Shown piece after piece: positions 20,888 to 30,011 of a stretch of DNA of 64,000 nucleotides. This DNA comes from Hygrophila difformis. Its lineage: Eukaryota > Streptophyta > Magnoliopsida > Lamiales > Acanthaceae. The position numbers and the translations under genes were made by a program. Where the stretch lies: positions 55,577,120 to 55,641,119 of the forward strand of contig JAOANR010000004.1 of the NCBI GenBank assembly GCA_030278955.1. Reading direction: 5' to 3'. The notes beneath the pieces were generated by a model. That model searched no databases and was not told where the DNA came from. It saw only the letters and a program-made list of their open reading frames with translations. How positions within the stretch are numbered: the first letter of the stretch is position 1; each line of letters opens with the position of its first letter.

Positions 20888-21371
20888 TGTTAACCAAGAA
20901 TTTTGAAGAAATAAACCTCTAGTTTTAATTGATGAATATTGAGAGGATTACAAAGTTAATGAAATGAATTACAGGAATAAAACTGTAAAGAAATGACAAA
21001 ATTGCAGAAAGAAAGAACAAGAATTAAACTTGCAGAAAGTAAAAATGAAAATGCGGATTCCTCTAGGGGGTTTGTGGATGATCCTCCATGGGATGCCACC
21101 TCCTATTATTTATAGGGAGGAGCACCACATCTATCTGCTTAATGGAGTTGTAACGTCTACAATCCCATGATTCTCTCATCCTCAGGTGGCGCCTTCCATG
21201 ATCCTTTCCTCAGATAAGGCCTCTCAATCTTCAATGTGCCATGATCTCTCTCCAACGAATCTGTGCTCCTCATAATTCGTATCCATCCGTTCCCGTACTC
21301 ATTGTGGACTGGGCCGACTACTTAAGTATTGGGCCGAAATATAATGAGCTCAAATATTTTGAGTGATAACA
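20888..21371 (-). repeat. 5' LTR of the gag-only retroelement
   Basis: 484 bp, beginning and ending with the inverted pair TGTTA/TAACA. Its minus-strand 3' edge abuts the primer-binding site. It contains a TATTTATAGGGAGG stretch, a TATA-type promoter candidate on the opposite strand to the + listing. Confidence 0.85.
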
Positions 21372-21474
21372 CAACTAGAAATTCGATCCAGGGTGGTAAA
21401 AAATTTAGCTAATTCTTTATCCGTTCCATGTAATATGTTTTGTTATGGTTGGGTGCGATAATTAAGCTGAAGTT
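21372..21474. other. Short AT-rich gap
   Basis: No feature apart from the left TSD of the following SINE (21465-21474). Confidence 0.4.
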
Positions 21475-21649
21475 TTTTTTTTTTTGGAAACATTGACATT
21501 CATGTGTCGGTAAATGTGTGTGGGAGCCCAAATTATACAAATTACAAAAGGAGAAAAAGAAGAGGGATACAGGGCCGTGTATGAATTGAACCTCCAATCA
21601 TAAGGTTGAAAGCCAAAACACTTGATCATTGGGCCAAGTCCTCATTCCC
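21475..21649 (-). mobile_element. SINE, copy 4, minus strand
   Basis: Read on the minus strand it starts GGGAATGAGGACTTGGCCCA and contains a B-box-like AGGTTCAATTC. It ends with TTTGTAATTTGTATAATTTG and a poly-A tail (T run from about 21475). Flanks AGCTGAAGTT (21465-21474) and AGCTAAAGTT (21650-21659) form a 10-bp TSD with one mismatch. It is older than copy 2. Confidence 0.8.
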
Positions 21650-21841
21650 AGCTAAAGTTAATTAAGAAGGAAAAAGGTTTGGAATTAAAGAAGAATAAAA
21701 ATGTTTAGAATTAGAGAAGAGTGAAAAAATTCAAAAAAAATAGTTTATTTATTAGTAAAATTTAAATTTATTTATTAATAATATTATTTAACAATAAAAA
21801 TAAAAAAAATAATTTTTTTTTTCAGGGTGGTGCCGCCACTG

Positions 21842-22060
21842 GGAATAAATGCCCAATTAGTCCTTTTTCTTTCCTTTTTGGCCAAATCAGTCCTTTATTT
21901 ATTTTTATACCCAATTAGTCCTCTACCTTTTGCCTTAATGTCCAATTTAGTCCTTTTTGTATAAAATAATCTCCACTTGACTCTCTTTTATATTAAATTG
22001 ACCACCAATCTTTCAAACCATTTCATTTTAGCCCCAAAACTTTAAATAGTGATTTTTATT
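21842..22060. repeat. Left inverted arm of the virus-bearing element
   Basis: Subterminal repeats of the form CCCAATTAGTCCT recur three or four times (about 21852-21960). The arm continues through CTTTTATATTAAATTG and TAGCCCCAAAACTTT, whose inverted counterparts occur in the right arm. Similarity is imperfect. Confidence 0.7.
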
Positions 22061-22550
22061 AATCCATACATCAAACAAATGCCCAACATGCTTCCGTAAG
22101 AAAAATTAAACAAAACATCATACCTCGGGTTTGACCGCCTTGTTGCCGGGTCTTCCGTCTGGGATTTTACAGATTCTTTCCAACCACACGACCGCAGCCA
22201 ATGGTTCACCAGCTCTAGGCTCCTTCAGCAACAGTCAGCACAGTCCTATTTCGTTTCCTACCTTAGGACGTAGCGAGGTTTGGGGCAAAAGAGTTTAATT
22301 CTAATTTTAGAAGATTATAGATATATGAAGCCTGGATTTTACTGAAGAAATATTGAAAATATTATTTAAACATAATTTCTCCTAATGGAGAAGACAAACA
22401 CTTAGCTCCTCATGGAGGAAGCAAGACTCTTGGGGATGTTCCCCATACTATTACAGACACAGAAAGGAAAATTTGCAGAAATGAAATATTACAAATGTTT
22501 TGAAGAGTTGGGAGGATTTTTCGATGCCTTCCATCTGCTTCAAACTCCTT
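22061..22550 (-). other. Viral 35S-type leader region
   Basis: Non-coding region downstream (minus strand) of the viral TATA box and upstream of the genome break. Short complementary runs (CTCCTAATGGAG, CTCCTCATGGAGG near 22378-22427) could fold. Long structured leaders are normal in Caulimoviridae. The remainder of the leader is at the other end, next to the primer site. Confidence 0.5.
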
Positions 22551-22551
22551 T

Positions 22552-22627
22552 ATTTATAGGCGCCCGCGGACTTCAACCCCGGATTCCAATCTTCCTCTAA
22601 ATCCTTGTGACGTCACTGCGTTCGTCA
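22552..22627 (-). promoter_or_regulatory. Viral 35S-like promoter: as-1 element and TATA box
   Basis: On the minus strand, CTATAAATA lies at about 22552-22559. About 55 bp upstream are two TGACG motifs (22611-22615 and 22623-22627) whose starts are 12 bp apart. This is the spacing of the as-1 element of the CaMV 35S promoter, which binds TGA-type bZIP factors. The position, just after the last viral ORF and before the leader, is right for the pregenomic RNA promoter. Whether it is active is unknown. Confidence 0.72.
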
Positions 22628-22808
22628 CTTGGCCTTAATTTCCACCGGCTACATTATTGTCCTTTTGGAATTATTGCGTTAGGTGGCTTTTTTGTCAACT
22701 CTCCACCTTCTCTTTTCGGCCACTTTCTGTCAGCTACTCTGCCCTTCTTTGTCGGCTTTTAATTATGAGTGTTGCCGACACCTCTCTTTCTTTTACATCC
22801 AGCTAATC

Positions 22809-24102
22809 TCACTTTGGCTTGTGAAAGTTTTTTGGACGTTTCTTCCCTTTGTCTTGTTCGGGTCCGGATTTTTTCTGGGTTACCCGGATCTTTGTACCGA
22901 ATAGGGGTTTCTCCTGTTCTGCACAATATGTGCATATGTGGTTATCCCATTGGCCAACATGCATCATGTTGCATGCCTTTTTTCTGGTAGACTCGGTTGC
23001 TGGCAACTTGTTTTCCCAGATGAGTAACCTCTTCTTTTCGAAGGAGGTTTCCGCAAACTCTGTGCTTTTCCCTGTTAAAGAATTAACCAGGAACGATCCA
23101 TTTAAATTGTTTGAGAATATTTTAAACGGATATTTAACCTTTTCCATCTCGGTGAGACAGACCCAGAATCCCCATGCTCGTCGTGTGGAGATTTCATCTT
23201 CGCTGATTGAAGATACCAATGGTGCCTTCTCATCCATAGACTTAACTCTGTTGAAGGCAATCATATCAGGTCTCTGTAATTTAATAAATTGGAAGACCGG
23301 ATAAGAACCTTTTTCTGACTATCTCTGGTGACGCTGAAATGAACTTAAGCTCCAGAATATCTCCTCTTTGCAGGTGCGGGTTGTTTTGCCATGATTCATG
23401 CACCGCGCTACTTATCCATCCCGGAAGTTTTTCGATTTCCGGAAACCCTGGTGATGTAGTATGAACAGATGCTAATGCTCCAAAGTCATACCACTTTCGA
23501 ACTTCTTCTGGCTTCGATCCTTCGAGCATCCAGACCCTGTTGTATCTCCCGGATGTCTCAATTACTGTTTTGCTTGGGTTAATTCCCTTTTTGGAAACCA
23601 GTTGTTCCCATTTTCCTTGGTAATCCAGTCAGGCTGCAGATATGACATTTTCCTCTGAATTAACCTTAGAGGTGCCTGTCATGGGCCTAAGGTTAATTTC
23701 TTCCTCTTTTACCCCAGAGGCTGTGGGTTGACTTGAGCTTTCGGAAATGTGACTTTCCTCTTGCTCAACATTTTTGTCGGTATCCGACAATGGTTCCTTT
23801 GAAGCAGTACTTGAGTCTGCTTCTTCATATGTGACCACTTTAGCTTTTTGGGCACTTTTCTCTTTGTTTACCAGGGAGGCTGACGCTTTCCTGATTGGCT
23901 CTAATACTGTTTCCCATAGTGCTGTCATTGCTATATGGGAGGTTCGTATATTGTTGCGGACCATGTCCACATCGCTCTGTTGTATTTGGCCAGCTGCTCG
24001 TGCATTGATTTCGAGCTGTCCAAAATGCTTTGATAGCTCCTCTAGGTTTTCTCTGAGGTGCCTGAATCTCGTAATGATGGAATCAGCTTCAAATGCTTCC
24101 AT
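22809..24102 (-). pseudogene. Last viral ORF, transactivator-position gene (broken)
   Basis: It starts at 24102, overlapping the end of the polymerase ORF by 14 bp. The first part (24102-23629, 157 residues) is mainly helical with a likely coiled coil, then Ser/Glu-rich. An in-frame TGA at 23629-23631 interrupts it. The same frame continues past 23529 to about 23281, and the frame then changes for 23264-22809, which ends in a Lys-rich tail with a CTYC-type cysteine pair. The position matches the translation transactivator/inclusion-body ORF of cavemo-, solendo- and caulimoviruses. Sequence support for that role is weak. Function here is lost. Confidence 0.55.
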
Positions 24103-26150
24103 CTCTCGTCAAGAAATCTGCAAGAACATTTTCATGAGATTTTATAACATCAATATCATAAGTATAATATTGACATTCAGCCTGCCATCTGATAATACGA
24201 GCTTTTTCAATTTTTGATTCAAGTTTATTTTTTAGAAAAGCTCTAACATTAGTATTATCAACTTTTAATACAAATTTCTTTGCAAGTAAGAACAAGGGCC
24301 ATTTTTTAAATGTTTTCCATACTGCAAAGAATTCCTTTTCATTAATGTGCCAGAGTTTGGCTTGTTGTTCAGTGAACAACCCTCCTGTGTATCTACAGGG
24401 TTCTTGACCCGTAGTTGTTTTTCTCATGAGCACTCCTGCCCATCGAAAATCATTGGCGTCTGTGTAGACTACCAGCTCATCATCATCTTGAGGTATCGCG
24501 AGTTTTGGCAAGCTATTGCAGACTTGCTTTAGTTCACGAATTCTCTTGGTATGGATTTCATCCCATTTCCATCTAGAGCTTTCAGTCTCTTTAAGGAGTG
24601 GTCTAAAATCCTTTCTATATTTTGCAAGGTCTTTAATAAACATTCCCGCAAAATTTACAACTCCTAAGAAACTCTGAAGTTGTTTCTTGTCTTTTAATAC
24701 ATCAGGAAAATTGCGGATTTTCTCCACAATGTGTTCCTGTAACTCTATTCCTGCTTCATCAATTTGAACTCCTAAGAATTCAATTTTGTTAGCAGCGATA
24801 GTGGCCTTTTTTCTCGGAGAGAACTAGACCTTCCCTGTGACATGCATCTGAAAATATTTCAAGATGTTTAATATGCTCTTTAATATTTCGAGATGCAATC
24901 AGAATGTCATCTATGTAGACGAACATAAACTCTAAATAATCCTTAAATAGATTATCCATCTTTCTTTGGAATATCTGAGGGGCATTAGAAAGCCCCATTG
25001 GCATAACATTCCAAATATATTGCCCTTGTGGGGTGGAGAATGCTGTGAATTTCTTCGATTCATTCTCCATCTTAATCTGATAGAAACCAGATTTGCAATC
25101 AAATTTAGAAAACACTTTAGCACCTTTGATGCAATCAATTAAGTGTTCTCTACTCGGAATGTAATAACCATCAAACTGTATTATTTTATTAATACATTGA
25201 TAGTTTATTACCAACCTGGGTTTACCTCTTTTTATTTCACCGTGGTTTCTTACCAAGAATCCAGGGCTACTATAGGCTGAGACTCCCGGCTCGATGAGTT
25301 TAAGATCGATATGCTCCTTGATAATTTGTTGCATATCTTTCTTATCCTGCATATTCATTATGATGGGTTTGTATCGAACATACTCATATTTATATTGTTC
25401 TTTTACCTGTAGAGTAGCTTCGATCTTGTTTTTATCCCACCATGCCAGAGGATCCTCGTTAAAGTTTCTCTAGATAAGTCTTTTTACATTTTCGATGGAC
25501 AATTTAGTTTCTCCCTCAATGTCTAATGAAGTTATATTCAATGACTTCATTTCCTGCATTGCTTCTTTGAGGTTTATAATTTCCTCAATAGAAGCTTCAT
25601 CGAATCCTTGCTGTCTAAAAGACAACAAAGCCTTACCAAACTTTCTTTTATCCTGCATTTTTGGATGGGTTAGTTTGGCATCATTATCACCACGTTTGCT
25701 GCGAAATAATATAGGCATTAACCTGTTGAATGCCTTTTCCCTGCGCAACACTTGTATCTCATTTCCACAACTTGTGGTAAATATTAACAAATTTCTTTTG
25801 TTATCTTGAACATATTTTGTAAAGGATTGTATAAAATTATTTCCTAACAAAATATCCGCTCCTGTGTCATGAAAATAAATAGGAGGCGTTTTTACCTTAT
25901 ACCAAGGTGTACCAAATGCTCCTCCAATCATGATATTGGCTTGTCGAATACCCTTATTTAGTACTAAGATTTTTTGGGAAAAATCTCTTCCTGCAATAAT
26001 GGGTAATGATTCCATAGCTTCGCTAGGGAAAACTCCTGGTTTTGCCGTGCAAATACCTGATCCTGAATCAATATAAGCTGCGAAATATTCTGACTTATAT
26101 TCTTCATATATTATACCTACTGAGATATAAATGGAGAATGGACTTGTCAT
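24089..26150 (-). pseudogene. Viral polymerase ORF: protease, reverse transcriptase, RNase H (broken)
   Basis: The aspartic protease (26150-25470) has the active-site triad DSG at about residues 28-30 and a later LLGNNF. The reverse transcriptase follows in the same frame after an in-frame TAG at 25470-25472; it carries KPRLVINY, FSKFDCKSGF and the catalytic YIDD. The frame changes at an A-run near 24.81 kb. RNase H (24727-24089) then shows VYTDAN, EKEFFAVW, KVDNTN and LADFLTRD. The domain order and YIDDIL box fit Caulimoviridae. The start overlaps the movement-protein stop by 4 bp (ATGA). One nonsense codon and one frameshift inactivate it. Confidence 0.88.
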
Positions 26151-27394
26151 TTAATTCTGATGGTGTGACCCTTCAGATTAAATTCTATACCATTATCATT
26201 TCTTATCCATGGTTTATGATTTTCGAGAAAACTTAATCCCAAAATCATAACCCCATTGTCTTTTCCAGCGGTGCCTAAGACTCTGATCTCGTGTCCTGCA
26301 ATTTCAATTGTTCCTTCATAGGTTCCAATTGATGGCTGTTGCAAGTAGTATAAGTCATCACATGGAAAAAGACTAATCTTTTCAGTGATGTCAAATATTA
26401 CTCGTATTTCTTTCCATCCTTCAGGGCATTTAATCTTTATATTATCTACCCCAATGGATTGAGGAGTTAGATCTTTGATGAACTCCTTTCCTTTATATGC
26501 CATAATTCTGTCTTCTGAAAAAGACATACGGCTTGCGTACTCAATTCTATCACTCGTTGATCTGTCTAGAATTGGATGATCTCTTATCTGTATGTCTACT
26601 CCTCCTAACCTTGGAATCTGGGTAGGATTTGGAGTCATAACTTTAGCAAATTCCTTGAAAATTCTAGGAATTTCTATATATTCTTTCCTGAGAAATAAGT
26701 CAGAATGATGACTATTGGAAAGTGCATAAGAGATCCTATAAGTTATAGAATATGGCCTGTTCCCTTCTTTCATGAGATCTTTTCTTTTAAAATCCTGATG
26801 AAGGGTTAGAACTCTACTAAAATCTTGGTCAGCTAAGTTATAGGAAATTCTGGGATGTATGTCAAACATTAACTTCCCAGCATATAAATTTCCTACCATA
26901 GTTCCAAGAAGACCATCTCTAAGGTTATTGATTCTTCTATCAGTGACTGATAGATGTAATTCAGAATCAATGCCTTCTTTGAAGGTTGCCTTAATTACTA
27001 CTTCAATGGCTCCTATGTGGATCCATTTCATAGTAATGGCGATTTCCTCCTTCATTCTGCTTAATTCCTCAAGAATTTCTTCTTTAGGAATTAATTGCAT
27101 ATCCATAACATTACAAGTCAGTTCCATATGAATGGCAAACTCACCTGCACTTACCTTGTAGATGATGTTATGTCTTCTCTGGTTGAGTCCCATCTGGTTA
27201 AGAACTCGTCCAATCCCGCCAATTCTGAATCCGTCATATGGGCTGAGGTTGGAATATTGTCGCATTATCCTTTCCATGGTTCGATTTGAGATCGTCATCC
27301 TTGAAAAGAATCCAGACAGGTTTTCAGTGGTCTGAATCCTGTCCTCTTCAGTCAGACTCGGTTGAAGATCCATCTGAATATGAGTCCGAGTCAC
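26147..27394 (-). CDS. Viral movement protein (open frame)
   Basis: A 415-residue ORF with the 30K-type caulimovirid movement-protein core: GNLYAGKLMFDIHPRISYNL, KDLMKEGNRPYSITYR and SYALSNSHHS. Such proteins line plasmodesmata tubules. The frame is unbroken. It starts inside the end of the coat-protein ORF (47-bp overlap) and ends in a 4-bp overlap with the polymerase ORF. In cavemo- and solendoviruses the equivalent region is fused behind the coat protein; here it is a separate frame, either natural or from an old frameshift. It is part of a defective integrated copy. Confidence 0.82.
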   Translation of the reverse strand: MTRTHIQMDLQPSLTEEDRIQTTENLSGFFSRMTISNRTMERIMRQYSNLSPYDGFRIGGIGRVLNQMGLNQRRHNIIYKVSAGEFAIHMELTCNVMDMQLIPKEEILEELSRMKEEIAITMKWIHIGAIEVVIKATFKEGIDSELHLSVTDRRINNLRDGLLGTMVGNLYAGKLMFDIHPRISYNLADQDFSRVLTLHQDFKRKDLMKEGNRPYSITYRISYALSNSHHSDLFLRKEYIEIPRIFKEFAKVMTPNPTQIPRLGGVDIQIRDHPILDRSTSDRIEYASRMSFSEDRIMAYKGKEFIKDLTPQSIGVDNIKIKCPEGWKEIRVIFDITEKISLFPCDDLYYLQQPSIGTYEGTIEIAGHEIRVLGTAGKDNGVMILGLSFLENHKPWIRNDNGIEFNLKGHTIRIK

Positions 27395-28796
27395 TTCTTA
27401 ATTCTTCCTCGTAGATGCTTTCATCAGAGGGGATGTCTTCAAACTGATACACTGGTACCAGCTTTCCATGGTAGACCGCTTCCACGATATCCTCCGTGGC
27501 TTCGTACCTTCGTATCTCACGATTCTGAGGGCAATCGGGTGAGATATGACCTTTGGCTCCACACTTCCAACAGTTGCAGTCTTTGAAACTTTCGTTGGCT
27601 CGGGTATGGGCTCGTCTGAATGTTCTCTTGGACGCCGTTCTCCCCGTGCTCCTTGCTGCTGAGCTAGTTGAACCTTGGGATGAACTCTTCGTCGTTCCCG
27701 TTCTTTGTCCAGTTTTGTATGATCTGGCCTTGCCCTTGGACCACCATGCTCTTCTTCTTCGGAATGGAGGTCTTCTGAAACTCCTACTGTATGAGCCTCG
27801 ACTCTTCTTCTTTCTCTTCTTTTCTTCTGATTCTCCTATAATTGTTGGAAAATCGTTATTTTCACAGCAAAGAGGGGTTCTTTTTATTTTACCTCTTAGT
27901 CTCTTGATGTTCTTTTGGGCTGCTGCCTGTTGACACCATTCTCTGAGCTTATCCTTTAAGAAGGACATCCTCCGGGCTATTGAGTCCACTGTACCAGAGG
28001 GTACTGTGTACGATTGGATCAACATCTCTCTCCATGGGCTACAGATCTTTGCAAAGAACATGGGACATGCTACTTCAGCTGTCATCTCACTCCGAAAATA
28101 GTATTTACGAAACCAGTAGATGTATTCGTCTACTGCGCAAATACTTCTTAATTCCATACCCAATAATGCTTGGGTATAGACCTTGATTTTTTCGGTTATC
28201 TGTTCTTCAAAATAACCATCTCCCACAAAATGGGTTTTGAATAAGAGGCCAAATCTTTCACAGATTGTGCTTTTGGATTCTCCCTCGAGTATTTGCTCTT
28301 TTAAAGCAGTCGTGGAGTTTTTCCAGCCCAGCTTTGCCGATCCTTCGAGACTCAGCTCTATTAATCTGACAAAGTTTTCTTTATCGAGTTCCAGGGTGGT
28401 TGCTGCAATCTTCATTGAAGCTACCCATTCATCGATCAGGTCTTCGATGTTTCGAAAGTCGATAACGTCGAGGTTCAGTGTTATGCCATATGGATTTAAT
28501 GGTTGTAACATCGTCTTGGCCCACGGTGTGGATTCTGGTGCTCTACTTGGGTTCCGTCCTGGGTTTCGTCTTGCATTGAGATGCACCTCAGGATACCTGT
28601 TCATGTAGAAGTCTGTACTTTCTCTCATTGGGACATCAAGCGGTCCATCGTGGGTCACGTTGGATCCTGATCCTTCCGCATAACCCAATTGAAGAACTTC
28701 ATTGGGTTTTACATTAACCAGATCCATAATCCCAAGTTGGGAAAATGATTCTGCTAATTCTTGTAGATCTGATAGATCTGCCCTGGAAACACTCAT
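27348..28796 (-). CDS. Viral coat protein (open frame)
   Basis: 482 residues. The central region resembles the caulimovirid capsid. It is followed by a strongly basic Lys/Arg-rich stretch (about residues 325-410), one zinc knuckle CWKCGAKGHISPDC near residue 423, and an acidic Ser/Asp/Glu C-terminus. Basic tract plus CCHC finger plus acidic tail is the usual caulimovirid coat-protein layout for binding pregenomic RNA. It starts with a 4-bp ATGA overlap with ORF1. No break is seen within it. Confidence 0.83.
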   Translation of the reverse strand: MSVSRADLSDLQELAESFSQLGIMDLVNVKPNEVLQLGYAEGSGSNVTHDGPLDVPMRESTDFYMNRYPEVHLNARRNPGRNPSRAPESTPWAKTMLQPLNPYGITLNLDVIDFRNIEDLIDEWVASMKIAATTLELDKENFVRLIELSLEGSAKLGWKNSTTALKEQILEGESKSTICERFGLLFKTHFVGDGYFEEQITEKIKVYTQALLGMELRSICAVDEYIYWFRKYYFRSEMTAEVACPMFFAKICSPWREMLIQSYTVPSGTVDSIARRMSFLKDKLREWCQQAAAQKNIKRLRGKIKRTPLCCENNDFPTIIGESEEKKRKKKSRGSYSRSFRRPPFRRRRAWWSKGKARSYKTGQRTGTTKSSSQGSTSSAARSTGRTASKRTFRRAHTRANESFKDCNCWKCGAKGHISPDCPQNREIRRYEATEDIVEAVYHGKLVPVYQFEDIPSDESIYEEELRSDSDSYSDGSSTESD

Positions 28797-29176
28797 TCGA
28801 CTGTTTTCAGGAGATCGATCATAAGCTCTTCTTGTGATTTCTGCTTTGGAACCATAGTTGCTTTACCCTTTTGATGTAAAGCTTGTACTGGTCCGAATGC
28901 ATCTCTAATATTGGCTTGGTTATTCTTGGAAGATCCAGGAATATCCTTCTGCCTTTTCTTGATATCTGAAATGTCAAATTTCAGATTCAAAATCTCTTTC
29001 TTTAGATCTTGAAATACTTTCAAGATCTCCTCTGTTGACTGATTCAAGTTATCTATTTTCCCAGGTATAATTAAGACCTGGTTACCAAAATCTTGAATCG
29101 TCTTTTGGATTTCTGTTAAGTCTTTTGATAACTTAGAGCTATCCGGATCAATTTCTTTCCAATCAGTTCCTCTCAT
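28793..29176 (-). CDS. Viral ORF1, small coiled-coil protein
   Basis: 127 residues, first ORF after the primer site. The centre is rich in I/L heptads (ILKVFQDLKKEILNLKFDI), suggesting a coiled coil; the C-terminus is basic. It overlaps the coat-protein start by 4 bp. A small coiled-coil protein in this place recalls virion-associated proteins or ORF1 of solendoviruses. Exact role not recognised. Confidence 0.6.
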   Translation of the reverse strand: MRGTDWKEIDPDSSKLSKDLTEIQKTIQDFGNQVLIIPGKIDNLNQSTEEILKVFQDLKKEILNLKFDISDIKKRQKDIPGSSKNNQANIRDAFGPVQALHQKGKATMVPKQKSQEELMIDLLKTVE

Positions 29177-29383
29177 CTTGATGAAAGAAATTATTGTTAA
29201 TAAAATCTTGTCTTCCAGACAAATTCAAGAATTTCCTCTGAAAATTTATATTTTTTGTTTCCAAAATTTGGAAATAACTCACTGGTTTCAAATTAAATGA
29301 ATCCATTAAATAATTAAGTCTTCACCATTAAGAGATAAAATATTTTAAATAATATAATTAATATGTTCTTCATTAAAACCTAG

Positions 29384-29395
29384 GCTCTGATACCA
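29384..29395 (-). promoter_or_regulatory. tRNA-Met primer-binding site of the pararetrovirus
   Basis: The minus strand reads TGGTATCAGAGC, the complement of the plant initiator tRNA-Met 3' end used by all Caulimoviridae and many LTR elements. It lies about 200 bp upstream of ORF1 and marks nucleotide 1 of the viral genome. The genome break falls close to it. Confidence 0.88.
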
Positions 29396-29429
29396 ATTTT
29401 CATGCGGATCCGAAGTCATATGGATAATA

Positions 29430-29674
29430 AAATTATTTAAGTTTTGGAAGAGGGCCTTTTGTACAAAGTCAAACCTTCCTAGGGCCTTAATGAAAGTTTT
29501 TGAAAGTTTGGGGTTAAATATAAAAGTGTGGATGTCCACTAGCCCAATTTAATAATACAAAAGGACTATTTTGGCTATTTCATGCATTTGTAGAGGACTA
29601 TTTTGGTATTTTGAAACATAAAGGACTATTTTGGTTTTTTAGCAAAGATAAATGACCATTTTGGCTTTTATTCA
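29430..29674. repeat. Right inverted arm of the virus-bearing element
   Basis: Contains about four spaced copies of AGGACTATTTTGG (about 29560-29660), inverted relative to the CCCAATTAGTCCT units of the left arm. It also has AAAGTTTGGGGTTAAATAT, complementary to a left-arm stretch. It ends at CTTTTATTCA before the 9-bp TSD. Confidence 0.68.
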
Positions 29675-29683
29675 CCGCCACTG

Positions 29684-30008
29684 AGTATATACTCCCTCAA
29701 TTTCTATATAGTTTGACTTGTTAGAAAGCAAAAATCAATCTGTAAGAGTTATCCTTCTAGATATTCATGTCATATTCTTTCAATACTATTACTCCCTCCA
29801 TTCCTATTTACCGGACGTTTTGGTTCCAATTTCACAAACCAAGAACTGTAATCATTACTGCCTACTTTACACTTTTGCCCTGCAGGTTTGCATGGATCAT
29901 TTCCAAATTGAAGCTTTTAAAGCCCCATAGTTGAAATGCACTCAACAACCAGAGGATGACATTCTTTTAAAATTGATATACATATATATATATATATATA
30001 TATACTAC
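29684..30008. other. Stowaway-like fragments and an AT microsatellite
   Basis: Two CTCCCT(C)C ends (about 29693 and 29792) are remnants of the Stowaway-like MITE family seen elsewhere. (AT)n lies at about 29978-30003. No gene. Confidence 0.5.
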
Positions 30009-30011
30009 TAT

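Larger units (their letters stand above)
17696..21371 (-). mobile_element. Non-autonomous LTR retrotransposon carrying gag only (TR-GAG-like)
   Basis: Two direct LTRs enclose about 2.7 kb. On the minus strand, the 5' LTR (right) is followed at once by AATTGGCACGCCCAGTGGGA, in the primer-binding-site position. A purine run (GCAAGGGGGCATC) precedes the 3' LTR in the polypurine-tract position. Between them lie a broken Gypsy-type gag and long GCCGCCAT-rich arrays. There is no protease, reverse transcriptase or integrase, so movement would need an autonomous partner. No clear 5-bp TSD is seen. Confidence 0.82.
21842..29674 (-). mobile_element. Pararetrovirus genome enclosed by a Mutator-like element
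   Basis: Outer borders: the perfect 9-bp repeat CCGCCACTG occurs at 21833-21841 and 29675-29683. Inside it lie inverted arms starting GGAATAAATGCC and TGAATAAAAGCC. The core (about 22.06-29.43 kb) is an integrated Caulimoviridae genome reading on the minus strand, with primer site, five coding regions and promoter. Caulimovirids do not encode an integrase and normally enter by end-joining, so the TSD belongs to the DNA element. Either the virus integrated into a resident element, or an element carrying viral DNA transposed. ORFs are damaged, so this copy is a fossil. Confidence 0.8.

Noticed and set aside
17691..21376. A 5-bp TSD for the gag-only LTR element
   Set aside because: The flanks GATCT and CAACT do not match; the left LTR border has decayed.
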